Of a stretch of 64,000 nt of DNA, positions 40,801-52,407 are shown piece after piece. The stretch is from the NCBI GenBank assembly GCA_951213105.1, contig OX578150.1, positions 26,739,607-26,803,606 of the forward strand, given 5' to 3'. The notes beneath the pieces are model-generated. The model did not search any database. It had not been told where the DNA came from and saw only the letters and a list, made by a program, of their open reading frames with translations. How positions within the stretch are numbered: the first letter of the stretch is position 1; every line of letters begins with the position of its first letter. Made by a program: the position numbers and the translations under genes. This stretch comes from Amaurobius ferox. Taxonomy: Eukaryota; Arthropoda; Arachnida; Araneae; Amaurobiidae.

Positions 40801-43461
40801 CTCAGCAACATTCTTTGCAAAAACTTGTCTATATTTATTCAACAAAGTTGATAATTTATGTTTTTGATCTTTTTGGAGATGACTCAGGTCAAAATCTCCT
40901 CCCCAACTTTCAAAAGGCTCCAAAGGTTCACTGGAGTCCAACTCTCCCTCACTCACTACATTAACTTCAACCTCCTCAGACACCTGAATTTCCTGAACAT
41001 GAGCCACTTTTCTACCCTTATTCAAATGATAAGGTTTTTCCTCTGGGTTAGCAACACGAACCCAAATAATTCCATCCTTAGGAGCTCTATATACAGCTCT
41101 AGCAATGAAGATGTGGTCATTTTTCTCTGATTCCAGAAGCAAGGTGGAATTTTCCGGAAACCCTTCTGAAAGTTTGATTTTAATAAATGATTCAGATAAA
41201 GGAGGAATTATACATTTTTGTGAATTTTTCACAATAATTGGCTCTTTAATTTTTGTATTTAGAGTTTCTTTTACTCTACATAAGTTATTAACAGTTTTAA
41301 TGTTTAAGTTCTTATGCTGTGCCACTTCTTCAGTACCACCTCTAACATGATTTTGCTTTTCCCCCATATGCAAAGTAACATTCTGTGCATTTACTACCAA
41401 ATCTCTAAAAGATTTGCTTCCATTTTCCAAATCGTTAATATGTACCTCTTCACTACCCAAATGTGGCACTACATTATTTTCCGAAAAATTTCTGCTCACA
41501 TACTCTTCCCGAATGACCTGAGACTCATTCACTACCGGTGCCAGATCTGCTTTGCATTTGGCACATGCATTCGTATGGAACTCTTTCGGTTTACAGTCCT
41601 CTACCACACGAACATTTTTTCCACTACTCATCTGCGAGTCAGGCACAGCAATACGCTTTGCGACACTACTTAGGTTTGAGTCTGCAATTTCCGACTCATT
41701 TGCCGGTTCATGATTTGAAATCGAAAGTAAATTATTCGTACATTGATAACCAACAAAAGGAATGGAAGAGTTTGAAAACTTAAAACAGAAGTGATTATAA
41801 TCTATAATAGCATTATGTTTATGTAAAAACTTGTTACCAAGGATTACATTATATGAAATAGGAGCTGGTGATTTTAACACAAAAAATTCGGTAGGGAATC
41901 TTTCTTTTCCCAAATTTAGTGAAATAGTGGCTAAACATTCAACTTTAGTATCTTGTGAACTAAAGCTACGCAAAATTGTTGGTTTGTATGTTAGCAACAT
42001 ATGTGCAATGGGTACAGTATTTAAAGCTTCCTCATACACTAAATTAATTGAACTACCCGTATCAATCAATATTGACACTTCACTGCTCACTAATTTTCCT
42101 TTTATAATAGAAGAAGATGACAAAGAATTTGTAATATTATGACAAATATTATTTTCCTCAAAATGTGATGTTTGCCTATCAAAAGTTTTTCTATTATTAT
42201 AATTGTGCATGGGATATCTACTCTGATTCCCAGAAGAATGATTTTTGGAATTTTGCAAAGATTTATATGACTCCTTATTTTTATAATTTTGCGTTCCTTG
42301 CTTTCTATACTTCCACTCATTTGCAGACATTTGCCCTCTGTGTCTTTCACCCTGGTGATACCTAGTTCCAGGACTGGTATAAATTTTCCTACATTTTATA
42401 CCGTACGCATCTCTTTTTTGAAAAACCTTTTTCCAACACTGTTCTTGAACGTGACCTAATTTACCACATTTGTCACACTTTGGACGCGGTGAACGCTTTT
42501 CGTTAACTTTATCTGAATTAAACTTAAATTTTTCTATTTTACCCCTAAGAAATTCAATGTCCCTTTCCTGTTCTAACACTTTTCTTTTTAAATCTGACAT
42601 ACTTTCACTTTGATCTGGTGTGAGAACATATTTTTCTGGTGTGAGAACACCTTTTTTTGTAAGTACCGGATTAGTCAAGTACATAGCATTATTTTCCTTT
42701 AAAATAGATTCCTCAAGAATTGCAAGTTTTCTAGCCGAATAAAAATCTCTAGGGTTTTGTGACAACACCAATCTTTTTAGTTCCGGATATAAACCATTAA
42801 TAAATGAAGTTTTCAAAAGTGTTTGCCTGATTTTATTCTCACTTTCGGAATCTACATCTTCCGGAACAACCTTAAATGAAGCAGCTTCGATTCTCATCGA
42901 AAACTGTTTAACCGACTCATTTGGTCTCTGTGTAAAGTTCACGAGTGAAATTATGTTTTTAGTAACATTTTCGGTCACTTCAAAATGATCTTTCAAAATG
43001 TGAATAATTTCCTGCAAATTTTTACAATTTCTGTGCTTTGGATTCTCTTCAATCAATCTATTTGCTTCCCCCTCTAAATTCAATCTCAAACAAACTAATT
43101 TGTCACACTCACTCCAGTTTGCATGAGTGGCTACTAAATTTAACTTTTCCAAAAACTGTGACAACGAAAGCTCTGAATTTCCCGAGAATTTTGGAATATA
43201 ATGTGCGAACTTAGGTGTGAAAATATGGAATGATTTTAACATGTTATCATTTACCGATGAAGCACTGTTTTGATTTGGCAAAGTGCCAGAAGAAGAATTC
43301 AGACATACCGGCGATTTATCTGATATATTTTCCTCATTAGATTTAGCTTTGTGGCTAACATTTTTAACTTTACCTCTAGAATTAACAGTATCCGACTCAG
43401 TAGCAATATCAAGCGACAAATTCAAGGAGGAATTTAATTTTTTACTTGAATTTTTACTCAT
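37900..43461 (-). CDS. Ty3/gypsy Gag-Pol polyprotein, intact single frame of 1853 residues
   Basis: Encodes the structural and replication proteins of an LTR retrotransposon. In order: Gag with a retrotransposon capsid-like region (about 85-250) and one CX2CX4HX4C zinc knuckle (C329, C332, H337, C342); aspartic protease with DTG (467-469) and ILG (540-542); a long linker (about 560-880); reverse transcriptase with D995 and YIDD (D1055, D1056); RNase H with D1203, acidic 1243/1245, D1270 and D1313; integrase with an HHCC finger (H1454, H1461, C1491, C1494) and a D,D35E core (D1523, D1582, E1618), then a GPF module (1758-1760). The order RT-RNase H-integrase defines Ty3/gypsy. All catalytic residues are present, and there is no frameshift between gag and pol and no third (env-like) frame. 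The start at 43461 is the first ATG after the leader. This is probably recently active, although its 3' end is rearranged. Confidence 0.95.
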   Translation of the reverse strand: MSKNSSKKLNSSLNLSLDIATESDTVNSRGKVKNVSHKAKSNEENISDKSPVCLNSSSGTLPNQNSASSVNDNMLKSFHIFTPKFAHYIPKFSGNSELSLSQFLEKLNLVATHANWSECDKLVCLRLNLEGEANRLIEENPKHRNCKNLQEIIHILKDHFEVTENVTKNIISLVNFTQRPNESVKQFSMRIEAASFKVVPEDVDSESENKIRQTLLKTSFINGLYPELKRLVLSQNPRDFYSARKLAILEESILKENNAMYLTNPVLTKKGVLTPEKYVLTPDQSESMSDLKRKVLEQERDIEFLRGKIEKFKFNSDKVNEKRSPRPKCDKCGKLGHVQEQCWKKVFQKRDAYGIKCRKIYTSPGTRYHQGERHRGQMSANEWKYRKQGTQNYKNKESYKSLQNSKNHSSGNQSRYPMHNYNNRKTFDRQTSHFEENNICHNITNSLSSSSIIKGKLVSSEVSILIDTGSSINLVYEEALNTVPIAHMLLTYKPTILRSFSSQDTKVECLATISLNLGKERFPTEFFVLKSPAPISYNVILGNKFLHKHNAIIDYNHFCFKFSNSSIPFVGYQCTNNLLSISNHEPANESEIADSNLSSVAKRIAVPDSQMSSGKNVRVVEDCKPKEFHTNACAKCKADLAPVVNESQVIREEYVSRNFSENNVVPHLGSEEVHINDLENGSKSFRDLVVNAQNVTLHMGEKQNHVRGGTEEVAQHKNLNIKTVNNLCRVKETLNTKIKEPIIVKNSQKCIIPPLSESFIKIKLSEGFPENSTLLLESEKNDHIFIARAVYRAPKDGIIWVRVANPEEKPYHLNKGRKVAHVQEIQVSEEVEVNVVSEGELDSSEPLEPFESWGGDFDLSHLQKDQKHKLSTLLNKYRQVFAKNVAELSGCKTILHEINLETSVPVYQKPYKVPHHLQGELNRQVTELLEAKIIKPSFSPYNTPVLFVRKPDGSYRLCCDFRKLNKLTITENFPIPNISELIDNLAGATFFSTLDLTSGFYQLHLNPQDSHKTAFSTPTGHYEWCRTPFGLKNAPASFQRLMSLVLAGLSGIYIDDVIISSKTFEEHMMKLEEVFIKLSQHGLRLKPSKCFFFRKTIKYLGFRVSEGKVQPDPHNIDLVQKFKVPTCAKNIRQFLGLTGFYRKFVPDYAKITLPLTNLLKSKQKKFVWSQKAQEAFEILKNKLIQEPILKLPNFNLPFTLHTDASNYALGSVLSQLDENGLSHPVSFASRKLQGAEVNYSVVEKEALAVVWATQQFKHYLLGKHFKIYCDQASLSFIFKLKDPTSRIARWIVSLQAFDYEIIHKPGKHNVVADYFSRCIDESSSKKSQNTQKQTVPKSIVESVPTKISGKVVVQNNDSSENINAIVENSQDQVQTTVEASLVTRIAIGQLKDPRCIKIKNLLEKGVKPYPQKLSFFMKNGMLHCIHKNPKQRQQYNERVVIPQDLVSEILWLCHDSPVAAHCGFQRTLAKISVNYYWPDMHAQTENYVKSCTTCVKNRGFRNNKAPIQKFPITTYPFERVAMDVVGPLPISNSGMKYILVITDYFTRWPEAYPLATVKTEDILACLERFISIHGIPAHLITDQGSNFISEAANNLYKKLGIKKHNTSAYHPQSDGLVERLNGTLVRSLKNLVYSDKGDWDRMIQFALMAHRTSVHASTGESPAHLVFGRDPVLPDALLTGVKYPVYKSTHDYSDDLQVRLKKTFVTVRKNLEEAQESQQLQQHKSAKMPKIKVGDLVYLYTPHIRPGQSKKLSSLNHGPFEVIKQTTEVNFVIQHKNNPCNQQLVHVNRLTPLPPRRSELISSTYNDNIDNSSTQETRQFKSRYFLNHQNRVKTQNVPNSHKYDLRPRGQFIH

Positions 43462-43830
43462 CTTACCGACATTTACTTTTTTTGTTTCTAGTAATTGGAG
43501 CCATTTTGCATAACAATATAGTTTAACACAATATGCAATTGCAATGTTCTTAAACAGTATTTACAATAAAACCAGTTTTTATCAAATCAAATGACATAAA
43601 TATGCAAACAAATCAATTTTTTTTATCAAATGGCACATATCAAATTCCAAGAACACTCGTTTTTGAGAATACCGAAAACAGAACATGGAACTCTGTTTAC
43701 TTAAGAAAACACTCATTTTAGCACAACGGTAATTTTTAACCTTCAAAATTTCAATTCTTAAGAAAATTTTTAAAAATTTTAATTCTCTCAGCTCTTCCCC
43801 ACTCACCGAGAAAAGTAACGGCACCAATTC
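43462..43830 (-). other. 5' leader of the Ty3/gypsy element
   Basis: 369 bp between the 5' LTR and the Gag start. It carries the primer-binding site at its LTR-proximal end and no frame of its own. Packaging signals would be expected here but cannot be recognised by eye. Confidence 0.7.
43810..43826 (-). promoter_or_regulatory. Primer-binding site (tRNA-primed minus-strand synthesis)
   Basis: Minus strand TGGTGCCGTTACTTTTC begins 4 nt after the LTR end (GCGACA-GAAT-TGG). TGG complements the CCA end of a tRNA and the position is correct. The tRNA species was not assigned. Confidence 0.8.
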
Positions 43831-45001
43831 TGTCGCGAACGTTTTGGTATACTCGACAGAGAAGACAAAGTTTTGAAATCAAACACATTTATTAAACATG
43901 AAATAACAAGGCAGTTGATCGAAAACAGTGGAGTACAAGCATTTCTCGCAATAACTCAGAGTTACACTCGGTAGGGTGACCATTAAGAACACCCCTGGAG
44001 GAAGAGGAACCAAGAGAATACACATATTTTCTGATACATAAAATAAACACAATATTCCTCACATTATACTTGACATTTATATACGACATTTGTATACTTT
44101 GAACATATACGACATTTTCATATAACATCATCAATGACTCGATACTCACGAGGATTTGACAATTAACACTCTATTCGTTAGGTGGAAGACTAAATATATA
44201 TAAAACTTTACCTCGTCTCTTTTAAATATAACATTTACAATTCTGTACCATGGGAAAGGATATCAGGATGGACTCTCGGCATAAACTCATCGAGATTCTT
44301 GCGCAGAACAAAATCCATAATGGTCGGGAAACTCGACTACACAACATCATGCTGGCGGAATTCGACATCTTGGTTGGTTACGGAGATTGGTTGATTCGTA
44401 CCTTAGGACACAAGGAGGAGTCAGGCAAATACAAATCGCTGTAAAATGAGCTTTCCCTCTAGCCCTATTAGCGATTCAAGCCGACCAGTGAAAGAACCAT
44501 TTTCTCTTTTCACAAGACTCATTATTCCATTACTACCAGGCTGATTCATTTAAAAACACGAGTGACTCATCTCTGAACCGAGCCAAACGACTCTACGCAC
44601 AACTTGTCGAACTATGTTACATATTTTAATCACATCCTTCCACTTTCAAAATTAATCCACCTTTTCTTAAAATTCGCGATCATACGCGAATCAAACACAC
44701 ACGTCTACATTTCTCCACGACTCCTTCCACACTGCTTCCAAAATCCTTTTTCAAACGCGCGCGTGCGCAAAACCTGCAAGTTCCCAACTAGCGACTGAGA
44801 AGCGAAAATACAAAACTATTACTATTTTTCTGGAACATAAACACTTTTGCGATTTTAGAGTTCACTTCCCTTAAAAGTCAATGTAATTGAAAACATGTAG
44901 AAAAGACATTTACATTTCGAAATTGACACTTTCAATCACACAGAAATAAAACAATACTTTAATATACAATTTTAACACAGAGGTGTGAAAGCCTTATCAC
45001 A
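43831..45001 (-). repeat. 5' LTR of the Ty3/gypsy element
   Basis: 1171 bp, TGT...ACA ends, offset exactly 10,800 bp from the left LTR. Followed on the plus strand by CCAC (45002-45005), the partner of CCAC at 33027-33030: a 4-bp target-site duplication. The element promoter and transcription start should be inside; no TATA box was assigned. Confidence 0.88.
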
Positions 45002-46734
45002 CCACGCAGGATTCTAACCTGGGTAAAAATAACAGTAGCAGGCGGCTATGAGGTAAAAATAACAGGAGGTGGGCAGTCAGATTATCAGTTGCCCTCTAAT
45101 CTGACATTAGAGGGTGGAGAATGCAGGGTTCCCTTCGACGATAAGAGTTTGCAATTTCGTCCCAGTAGCTCAACGGTAGAGCGTCGGCTGGACAGTTCGG
45201 AGATCCAGGGTTCGATTCCCGGTTGGAGCAGCAATGCTTTTTACAACAACATTTATTCATATTTTAATGCACATTTTTGTGTAGCAAAGTTTGAATTATA
45301 AATATTGGAAATATGGTTATAAAAGTGAGAGGAGGGAATTTGTTTTCGCCCCCCCCCCCCCCAAAGCAGAACTAAAATGAACAGCTCTGATGTTACAACA
45401 TTTTTATTTCAACTCCCATTTTTTACACATTCTATCAAATATCATAAACACTCGAGGCCATTTATTGTCTTCCTAAATCAAACGATTTTTCAGATAGCAT
45501 TTGCAATTCTGATTTAACGCTCTAAATGCATAAATATTTGCCTTCCAAAGAGAATTTTAGTTGGCAGAAGAATTTACTCCCTACGCATTGATTCCAATTC
45601 TCATCCTTTCCTCATTAAGGCTTCGGAAAAAGAAATTATTCGATTGTTCTTTTGCCTTTGTCTCACCCGGGTTCGAACGACAATGATTGCTTTGTGCCCC
45701 GGGAGCTTCTTTGCGAAGAAGCCTGACTATTCAGCTTCCAATGAATAGGAGGTTAAGAAAATGGAATTTTATTTCGGAACGAACGGCATTACGTTTTCAA
45801 AATCGATTGGGGTCGTTACGGAAGAGAAAAATGCTTGAATCGGATAAGATGTTGTGATCGGTACATTTGCTTAGATCAAAGATCTTCAAAGTTTACGACA
45901 TTTCGGACGCCAAAGCAATTATTTCTTTCCCTTCATTACATAGTAAAAAAATCTGATGTGGGCAACACATGACTTTCCTTATATAATGTAATGAATTTAC
46001 TACTTTTACAGTAAAAAAATAGGTTTTTCATATAGTAGATACTAATATTCTTTCCAAGATATTGAATTTTCGACAATTAGTCGTCATTTTCATTGATTTA
46101 GCATCATTTTTATCCATTTGGTGAAATTTTAATTAATTTGGCAAAATTTCAAAAAAGTTGCCAAGTTGGCGACATTCCGCCAAATTCGTCGCCAAAATCT
46201 CGCCAAGCGTTATGCACTAAGAAAAAAGTTATTCTTACAGCAGATAAATGACTTGGCGTTCAAATACAAAAGTATTATTCAAAGTATATTTTTTCATGAA
46301 TGGAACGAGCTAGATCCACGAGAATGATGTCACTCAATTTATCGCATGGTATTACATATGAAAAGTGAACATGTTTCTCAATAGGAATTTTTTTATTTAT
46401 GTGACTTTTTCATAATTTTTTTGAAAAATGTACAATATCTCGAGAACGGTTCATGTTACCGTTCTAAAATTTATGCCAATCGTTTTCTAATGAAAAATTA
46501 CATAAGAAATGTCTATTTGCGTAACTTTATTAGCGGTTTTGACTTTTTGACGATTTTTTCAAAATTTCATTCGAAAATTTAGGGGGGTTCTGAACATTCG
46601 ATTACGTATAAAAACAATAGGCTTCCAGTGTTTACGGATTGTGATTTTTGTACCAAATTTGGTTCGAATCGGTCCATTCGTTCGTCAGTTATCGTCTCCA
46701 CAGACTCACTGACACACACACACACACACATATA

Positions 46735-46774
<40 letters not shown>

Positions 46775-47562
46775 TCCCTTCAAAAATGTTTGATTTGTGA
46801 TCAGGGATGCTTGAAACGTGCTCTCCCGTCGAAAACTCGAATTCGAATTTTCGACCCCGTCACAATACTTTCCTTATACATTATGTATATAAGGAAAGTA
46901 AAACGTATTGTAATAAGGTCGAAAATTCAAGTTCGTGTTTTCGACAGAAAAGCACGTCTAAAGCACCCCCGAACGCGAAGCGAACGATTTTGAGGGGATG
47001 TTAGTGTATGTATGTTAGTATATGTGTGTATGTATGTTATGCTAGTGAGTGGGTGGGTGTATGTTAGTGTGTGTTCGTGAGTCTTTGGACGCGATATCTT
47101 AAGACCGACAGATTATTCCAAATCCCAAATTCAATTAACAATTTTGATTCAATATTTATGCATTTTCAAATTTTTTAATTTCATATAAAATGAAATTTTG
47201 AAATATAGTACAATAAATTGCAGCTGTCATCATCATATTAGTTGTGGCTAAAATTTAAACAAAATAATGAGTAACTCAGTTACTCGTTAATGAATTACTC
47301 ATAAACTCTGTTACACGTCACTCCTTTTTACTTTCCCTACAATAAGAAATACATGCATAATGTATTCCCTGCAATACATGCGACAGTATTGGAATCGTGT
47401 CGAAAATCCTAACTAGAGTTTTCGACGGAGCTACACGTTTTGTGACCTCTAGAACATGAAAAGACTATTTTTACAGTGGCGTCTGTGAGTGTGTTTTTGT
47501 GTCTGTCTATCTATGCAATGTATGCGTCCACTCTAACTCAACTAATGGACAAAATTTTATAA
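45002..47562 (+). repeat. Original right flank of the LTR element (template of the duplicated block)
   Basis: Begins with the remainder of the split SINE 1 tail (CCACGCAGGATTCTAACC), then a SINE 1 head (45110-45245), unassigned AT-rich DNA to 45950, a family B HINE and the first third of a family A HINE that continues beyond 47562. Confidence 0.85.
45952..46900 (+). mobile_element. HINE family B, complete
   Basis: Same as 35149-36097: TCTGATGTGGGCAACACATG start, CA microsatellite at 46713-46771, hairpin ending TATATAAGGAAAGTA, with the HINE-related fragment downstream at 46905-47115. Confidence 0.8.
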
Positions 47563-48150
47563 AATTTTATAAGTCACTTGTGGGTGATCCTAGTGCTGAT
47601 TAGATTTTGGTATAATTCGGGATAAAAGAATCAGCCTTTATTTGCGAAATGGCTCACAAACATCGCATGTATCCACTCTAGCTAAATAACTAATTTAACG
47701 AAGTTCACAAATTTTGATAGATAAGTCACTTGTGCTGATTACATTTTGGTACGATTCGGAAAACAAAACCTACAGTTTTTTGCAAAATATTTTTTGGCAA
47801 AAATCATCAAAATCTAAAATAAAATACTACGTATGCTCAAATATATCCATTTAATGCTTGTTTTACGCGTAATTTTCGACGATAACAAGAATAAGACCAA
47901 CCCCATTACTCTAGAACTAGCCGTTCTCGAGATATTTTAGTTTTTTCGCATTTTCGCTACGCCACCTCTGAAAATAAGTCCAGTTGCCAAATGAAAACGA
48001 AAATTGCATTAAAAGTGCAAATTTAGTGTCATTTAAAATAATTATGGGTGTTATTTTGTGCAATTAAACTCAATTTATTGAATTATTGAAGAAATAAACA
48101 GAACGTAAATATGAGACTGCAAGGAAAGTTATGTGCTGCCCACTTCAGAC
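47330..48150 (-). mobile_element. HINE family A, complete, spanning the duplication edge
   Basis: Uninterrupted minus-strand unit from ACTTTCCCTACAATAAGAAA, with an extra hairpin-like GTATTCCCTGCAATACATG, through both central repeats to TGCTGCCCACTTCAGA. It shows that position 47562 is not an element boundary. Confidence 0.8.
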
Positions 48151-49080
48151 TTTTTAAGTAACAAAACACATAAAATAGCTGATGGAAGATTTTTTCCAAA
48201 CATGTACTATTTATATTGTGTCACAAATGCAAAATCAAGTAATGTAATATTTAAAATCTTAAGGGTTTGTGAATTATAGAAAATATTAATTTATTTATCG
48301 ACTTATATGCTTATTCAAAAAATTACTTCGTAATATATGATGCAAACTTCGTAGATTGTAATCATACGATAAAAGAATATACAACTGCAACTCTAAATCA
48401 CCAACACAACAATCTGTGGGTCTTTCTCCGCGGACTGTGTTTGCAACATTATTCTAGAAGTATAATTGATGTTTTTGGGGAGTCCCCCTGCTGGCCTCAC
48501 TTTCACCGGCCGCCATACTTATAGGGTTGCCAGAATAAAAAATAAAGAATACGAATACACAAACAACTTGGAAGGGTGGATTTTTCTTTGGATTTGGATG
48601 GAGACCTTGTTTAAAGTATTTTGGATGGATACAAGGTTGCCTGATAGTTTTGGAAATAAGAGAACAATACATGAATTTAATAATAATAATAATAATAATA
48701 ACGATAATAATAATAATAACATTAATAATGATAATAATAATAATTATTATAATAATAATGTTTTTCAGATGTGCTTTATTTTAACCGTAATTTTTCGTTC
48801 TAGGAGCGCTTGCAATGCTTGAAAAAAACCTCATGTAAGCAGAACTTATATTAATAACTTATATTTTTGGTGATATTCAGCGGCGTAGCCAGAAACAAAA
48901 TTCAAGAGGGGCTGTTGAGAAATTGAAGGGGGCTGAATAGCCCCGAAAGAGAGCTGCCCTAGAAACTTTATTTTGAGAGGGGGCGGAAAGGAATTCACTA
49001 AAATTTTAAATCTTAGTCTTTAAATAAATTGCTTCATTAAAAAGATGTTTAATTAGTTATAATTAAATACGATATTTTTT
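48151..49080. other. AT-rich DNA with an AAT microsatellite and a MITE-like end
   Basis: 48676-48762 is an imperfect AAT/ATAATA microsatellite. 48878-48980 (CAGCGGCGTAGCCAGAA, GGGGCTGTTGAG, GGGGGCTGAATAGCCCC) looks like the end of a DNA transposon of a widely seen type, but no partner terminus was found. No gene. Confidence 0.45.
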
Positions 49081-49285
49081 ACTTTCCCTGCAATACATGG
49101 TAATGAATAGGGGAAGTATTGGAATCATATCGTCTCAAGTTTTTGACTGATCTACACGTTTCGGTACCTTTAGAACACGAAAAACTATTTTTAGCGTAAC
49201 GTCTGCGTGTGTGTGTGTCTATGTGTCTGTCTGTGAAATGAAATGTTCGTATTCACTCTAGCTCAAAAACTAATTGACTAAATTA
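49081..49285 (-). mobile_element. HINE family A, truncated by a TA microsatellite
   Basis: Hairpin ACTTTCCCTGCAATACATGG, CTGATCTACACGTTTCGG and the GTGTGT region, then TCACTCTAGCTCAAAAACTA. It stops at the (TA)n tract starting about 49287. Confidence 0.7.
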
Positions 49286-49286
49286 T

Positions 49287-49289
49287 ATT

Positions 49290-49341
<52 letters not shown>
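49287..49341. repeat. (TA)n microsatellite
   Basis: Uninterrupted TA dinucleotides, followed later by a shorter TATATATATA tract at about 49368-49378. Confidence 0.9.
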
Positions 49342-49343
<2 letters not shown>

Positions 49344-49379
49344 GAAGACTTTTATCATTACTTGTAATATATATATATA

Positions 49380-50147
<768 letters not shown>

Positions 50148-50376
50148 TAAATTAGTAAATCCAATGTTAGAAAGTATGTAGTAACTCATAATACACTATT
50201 CCAAAATTTTCTACAAAATACAAAGAAATAAAAGAAATTAAGACATAATGAGGAAATAATAAAGCGTAATGCAGGTCATAAAGACAAAGACAATCAACAA
50301 ATTTCAAAAATGAGGAATGAAAATAGGAAAACAAAAAAAATCAAGCAAAAAAGCTTGCACATGGAAGAGCTTTAGG

Positions 50377-50415
<39 letters not shown>

Positions 50416-50477
50416 GTAATACCTTCTTGTAATAACCTTAATTGTACTCGTATGCCTTTATATCCTATACTTTTTAT

Positions 50478-51174
50478 GCAGGTAAATAGGAAACCCCAAA
50501 GTGCTATACGATGAGACAACTTTCAGGGGGCTGATTCTCTTAATTACCGGGGTACGAGGGAAGGCTATCTAGCTTCCTGTTAGAGATATTGGGAGAAAGT
50601 CAATTACAAAGTTGTAGAATGTTGTAAAATTAGTATTAAGAATGCTTATCCCCTTGCAAAAGATTGAAAAGAACTCTTTGAATAGTGATTTTGAAAGAAA
50701 CAATTTTATTAATCTGCATGTAACAGTGAAAATGTAGAGACATTGTAAAACACGCTGAGATATTTTATGTTATTACACACGTGCATCGTTATCCATTAAA
50801 GGGCTCTTAGTCCTAGGACGAGTCGGATGGTCTGGGTTTTCGACACGTGCATCGTTGCTGAAGGAAAACGTTTGTTAAATGTATATATATTGAAGTCAAT
50901 CTTATTCTGCTGCATTGTTTAAATGCTCGATTTTTTAGGGTGGAAGTTTGATTATGCTCTGGTTTTCAGTGGGTTTTTTTTTTCGTGTTTTATAGGGGGG
51001 GGGGGGGAATTTTTCGTACTAATTTTTCTTAACGTTCTACAACTTTGTAATTGACTTTTTCCCCATCTCTATCAAGAAGGAAGATAGCTCCTCGTACCCC
51101 GATAGAACGAGGGTAAGTAGGTTTCCTAAAATTGTCTCCCCGTGTAGCGCCATAAGGTTCTATAAACCTGCAAA
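50478..51174. mobile_element. Foldback-type DNA element with about 150-bp arms
   Basis: The left arm starts TGCAGGTAAATAGG and contains GGGGTACGAGG, AGTCAATTACAAAGTTGTAG and AAATTAGTA. The right arm contains the inverses TACTAATTT, CTACAACTTTGTAATTGACT and CCTCGTACCCC and ends CTATAAACCTGCA. The centre (50650-51015) is non-coding and includes a poly-G run at about 50996-51008. A 26-bp poly-A run follows the right end. Confidence 0.78.
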
Positions 51175-51514
51175 AAAAAAAAAAAAAAAAAAAAAACATG
51201 CAATAACCCTCATAGTTCTCGAATTATTTACCTGATTTTGACTTTCCTTGATTTCCAGTACAAATTATAAACAAATAGGAAATTGTATAGCTGTGTTTGT
51301 AAGCTAATAGTTTGTGAAAATCCATAGAGCTACTATATATCAGTATTAATATAAAATAATCGCAATTGATTTTAGTATAGCAATGAATAGAATAATTAAT
51401 TTACAAAAAAATCTAAAAGTTAATAGAAGTTAACGTATAATATTAACTCTTAACTATTCATCAGCTGATTTTAACTGTATGATGTATGACAGTGAACCCC
51501 ACAATAATAAAAAA

Positions 51515-51600
51515 TCTGATGTGGGCAGCACATGACTTTCCCTGCAGACTTATATCCATGTTCTCTTTATTTAAATTAAATTTAATTCACTTTTAATTCA
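51515..51600 (+). mobile_element. HINE family A, 5' piece of a copy split by an array
   Basis: TCTGATGTGGGCAGCACATG to CACTTTTAATTCATTTTT, exactly the first 86 bp of family A. The remainder of the same copy resumes at 54770. Confidence 0.8.
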
Positions 51601-51605
51601 TTTTT

Positions 51606-51766
51606 ACTTTCCCTGCAATACATGGTAATGTATAGGGAAAGTATTGGAATCATACCGAAAATCACAACTCGAGTTTTCGACGGATCTACACGTTTCGAGA
51701 CCTCTAGAATACGAAAAAACCATTTTTAGCGTGACGTCTGTGCGTGTGTCTGTCTGTCTGTCTGTG

Positions 51767-51797
<31 letters not shown>

Positions 51798-52402
51798 GTG
51801 TCTGTCTGTCTGTGCAGATTTTGTATCCACTGTAACTAAAAAACTAATGGACCGAATTTCACAAAATTTGGTAGGTAAGTCACTTGTGGGCGGGGCTGGT
51901 GCTGATTAGTTTTGGGTACGATTCGGAATAAAAGAACCCGCCTTTTTTTGCGAAATGGCCCGCAAAAGCTTGTATCCACTCTAGCTGAAAAACTAATGGA
52001 CCGAATTTCACAAAACTCGGTACATGAGTCACGTATAGGTCACTCTGGTGCTGATTAGATTTTGGTACGATTCGGAAAAAAATAACCTGCCTTTTTTTGC
52101 AAAACGGCCCGCAAAAATCTTCAAAATCTAAACTAAAGAACTAGGTATACTCAGATATATCCATTAAATGCCCGTTTAATACGTAATGTTTAACGACGAA
52201 AAGAATAAGACCAACCCCATTACACTAGGACTAGCCGTTCTCGAGATATTTCAGTTTTTCGTACTTTCCCTACGCCACCTTTGAAAATAAGCCCGGTTAC
52301 CGAATGAGAACGAAAATTGAATAAAAGTGAAATAAATTTAATTAAAATAAAGAGAACGTGGATATAAGTCTGCAGGGAAAGTCATGTGCTGCCCACATCA
52401 GA
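51606..52402 (-). mobile_element. HINE family A, array unit 1 of 4
   Basis: ACTTTCCCTGCAATACATGG to CTGCCCACATCAGA, two central repeats, long GTCT/GTGTCT microsatellite (51737-51812). Separated from unit 2 by TTTTT only. Confidence 0.82.
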
Positions 52403-52407
52403 TTTTT

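Noticed and set aside
51644..51835. Short frames inside HINE copies (for example peptides rich in VCLSVCLSV)
   Set aside because: They recur wherever HINE-A occurs and come from the GTCT/GTGT microsatellite and flanking repeat, not from genes.
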